From the NCBI GenBank assembly GCA_013359135.1, contig JABWCN010000007.1, positions 1 to 64,000 on the forward strand: DNA of 64,000 bases, read 5' to 3'. The position numbers were made by a program, and so were the translations under genes. Of this stretch, positions 62,720 to 64,000 are shown piece after piece. Under the pieces are notes generated by a model. The model was not told the origin of the DNA. It saw only the letters and a list, made by a program, of their open reading frames with translations, and ran no database searches. The stretch's first letter is position 1. Every line of letters starts with the position of its first letter. The stretch is from Pseudobdellovibrionaceae bacterium. GTDB lineage: Bacteria; Bdellovibrionota; Bdellovibrionia; Bdellovibrionales; Bdellovibrionaceae.

Positions 62720-63238
62720 ATGTTCGCAAATAAAGTGATTTTTTATATTTTTTTATTTGTCTTTGTTGGAATCCTAGGGTTTATTTTTAACCCTTGGCAG
62801 CAAAGACATGATTCAAGAATTGAAAATCTTTTTAAAGAAAAAAATATTTTAAATGAAACGCTATCTAATAAAGCTAAAGATTCGCCCTTCTTGATTATTA
62901 ATTTTTGGGCAAGTTGGTGTCCTCCTTGTATCAGTGAGACTCCCTCGTTAATCAAGTTTGTACAAGCTAGAAATAATAGGTTTTTTTTGATAGCCATTTC
63001 AGAGGACGAAGGACTTACCGAGGTATTGAATTTTGTTAAACTCTATCCTTTGTTTTCAGATTTGTCATCGCAGATTATTTTAGATAGTTCAAAGCGCTTG
63101 TCTCGACAATTCGGGGTTCAAAAATTACCAGAGACATTTGTCTATTCTTTAGCACAAAAAAAAATGTTTCAAATTTCTGGGGCTGCGGATTGGGCAGATC
63201 CAAAGATTGAAATGGAAATTGAAGATCATTTTCGGTAA
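62720..63238 (+). CDS. TlpA/ResA-like thioredoxin with N-terminal membrane anchor
   Basis: A protein of about 172 residues from ATG 62720 (a longer frame from TTG 62651 overlaps metG). One hydrophobic segment (residues 6-22) anchors it. The thioredoxin site N-F-W-A-S-W-C-P-P-C is intact, followed by the TlpA-like E-T-P-S-L and a late L-P-E-T-F cis-Pro motif. It resembles ResA, which reduces apocytochrome c for heme attachment. That fits the resB gene just downstream and the cytochrome c genes in the window. Confidence 0.85.
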   Translation: MFANKVIFYIFLFVFVGILGFIFNPWQQRHDSRIENLFKEKNILNETLSNKAKDSPFLIINFWASWCPPCISETPSLIKFVQARNNRFFLIAISEDEGLTEVLNFVKLYPLFSDLSSQIILDSSKRLSRQFGVQKLPETFVYSLAQKKMFQISGAADWADPKIEMEIEDHFR

Positions 63239-63277
63239 GTAAAAAAGATATATGTTGCAGAAACAGCAAAGGAAGCC

Positions 63278-64000
63278 ATGGTTACATTGGTGGTTAAATT
63301 AAATCAAAATAGGATTTTTAAATTTTTTTCGAGTGTCCGTTTGGCAATTCCACTAATGTTAATTGTTTTAGTTATTGTGGCTTATGGGACTGTGGTAGAA
63401 AGTAAGTATAATGCAGAATACGCAAGTCTTGTGGTTTATAAGTCTGTGGGTTTTTCAGTTTTATTGGTCTTACTGTGGTTAAATATTTTTTTTGCTACCC
63501 TGTCACGCTATCCTTTTAAAAAACACCATTTGGGCTTTGTCATCACTCATGTTGGCTTACTGACCCTGCTGCTGGGAGGATTTGTGACTACCCATCTAGG
63601 GATTGATGGTCAGATTTCGGTGATTGAGGGAGAATCAAACTCATTGGTTGTTTTGTCTCCTCTGGAGCTTTTCTTTCAAAAGGAAGGTGAGGACTTTCCA
63701 AGAAAAATTATCTTTGAAAAGTCTTTGTCTGAAAAAGGATCTAGTTTTTTTTCAGAACAGAATAAAATTTATAAAAATTTTTTTTCAATACAAAATTATT
63801 TCCCCTTTGCCCAGATTGAAAAGTTATATCGTGATCAAGGTGAGAAGAATGCAGGTGAGGTTGAATTTGCTGTAAGTTTTATTTTAAAAAGTAATTTTTT
63901 TAATGTTTCAGAGTGGTTACATACAGCTGATATTCCTGAACTAAAAATGGGTCCAGCTACATTAAAAATTAAAAAGGTAGATGATTTTTTTACCAAAGTT
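63278..64000 (+). CDS. resB: ResB-like cytochrome c biogenesis protein (partial, runs off window)
   Basis: At least 241 codons are visible. From ATG 63278 (AGGAA just upstream) the product has F-F-S-S-V-R-L-A-I-P-L, E-S-K-Y-N-A-E-Y-A-S, F-A-T-L-S-R-Y-P-F-K-K-H-H-L-G and G-G-F-V-T, typical of the ResB/CcsB family that moves heme and matures cytochromes c. The 3' end lies beyond 64000. A short frame from ATG 63252 (R-K-P-W-L-H-W-W-L-N, then a stop) precedes it, which may be part of the original N-terminus cut by a five-base duplication TAAAT-TAAAT near 63296-63305. Confidence 0.85.
   Translation, partial: MVTLVVKLNQNRIFKFFSSVRLAIPLMLIVLVIVAYGTVVESKYNAEYASLVVYKSVGFSVLLVLLWLNIFFATLSRYPFKKHHLGFVITHVGLLTLLLGGFVTTHLGIDGQISVIEGESNSLVVLSPLELFFQKEGEDFPRKIIFEKSLSEKGSSFFSEQNKIYKNFFSIQNYFPFAQIEKLYRDQGEKNAGEVEFAVSFILKSNFFNVSEWLHTADIPELKMGPATLKIKKVDDFFTKV

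Overview
The window is AT-rich bacterial chromosome and looks like a Gram-negative predatory or delta-type lineage, most likely the Bdellovibrionota. This is inference from gene content: an alternative complex III operon, split type II secretion genes, lipoproteins with an F-Q-N-C lipobox, and many large exported proteins without close family assignment. No phage, insertion sequence or CRISPR array was seen.

Layout. 1-3.7 kb: the end of actB and actCDEF (quinol:cytochrome c oxidoreductase), closed by a hairpin terminator. 3.9-5.6 kb: a chemoreceptor gene cut by one in-frame TAA. 5.7-8.4 kb: thrS and infC, the latter starting on AUU inside the thrS stop. 8.4-10.1 kb: no intact conserved genes, but a frameshift-ridden pseudogene beside a small intact ORF. 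10-24.7 kb: housekeeping and envelope genes (rel, an exported DUF4424-like protein, a beta-helix lipoprotein, a methyltransferase, a TPR/winged-helix regulator, gspCDE, a Bfd-like ferredoxin, an NrnA-like phosphoesterase, greA). 24.7-29.9 kb: an AsmA-like protein, a glycerophosphodiesterase, YceI, a stand-alone secretin N-domain protein and tRNA-Pro(GGG).

30-56 kb is an accessory region in which nearly every gene encodes an exported protein. It holds a serine-esterase lipoprotein, a di-heme hydrazine-synthase-alpha-like lipoprotein, a 1197-residue exported fusion (MGDG-synthase-like glycosyltransferase, permuted papain-fold domain, PlsC-like acyltransferase), a Tat-exported PhoD-like phosphatase, an exported two-domain cytidine deaminase overlapping an exported nucleotidyltransferase-like protein, and a three-gene overlapping operon ending in an exported OlsB-like N-acyltransferase. 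It also holds two paralogous small four-cysteine secreted proteins and several unknown exported proteins. Several mature N-termini share a Cys-x3-aromatic signature. Enzyme families that normally work in the cytosol on lipids or nucleotides recur here with signal peptides. That makes this block the best candidate for an undescribed system, possibly a periplasmic or prey-directed enzyme set; this last step is inference.

56-64 kb returns to conserved genes: a DUF885 peptidase-like protein, a cupin, hemB of the non-zinc type, a metallo-beta-lactamase-fold protein, a PilZ protein, metG, a TlpA-like thioredoxin and the start of resB, which runs off the window.
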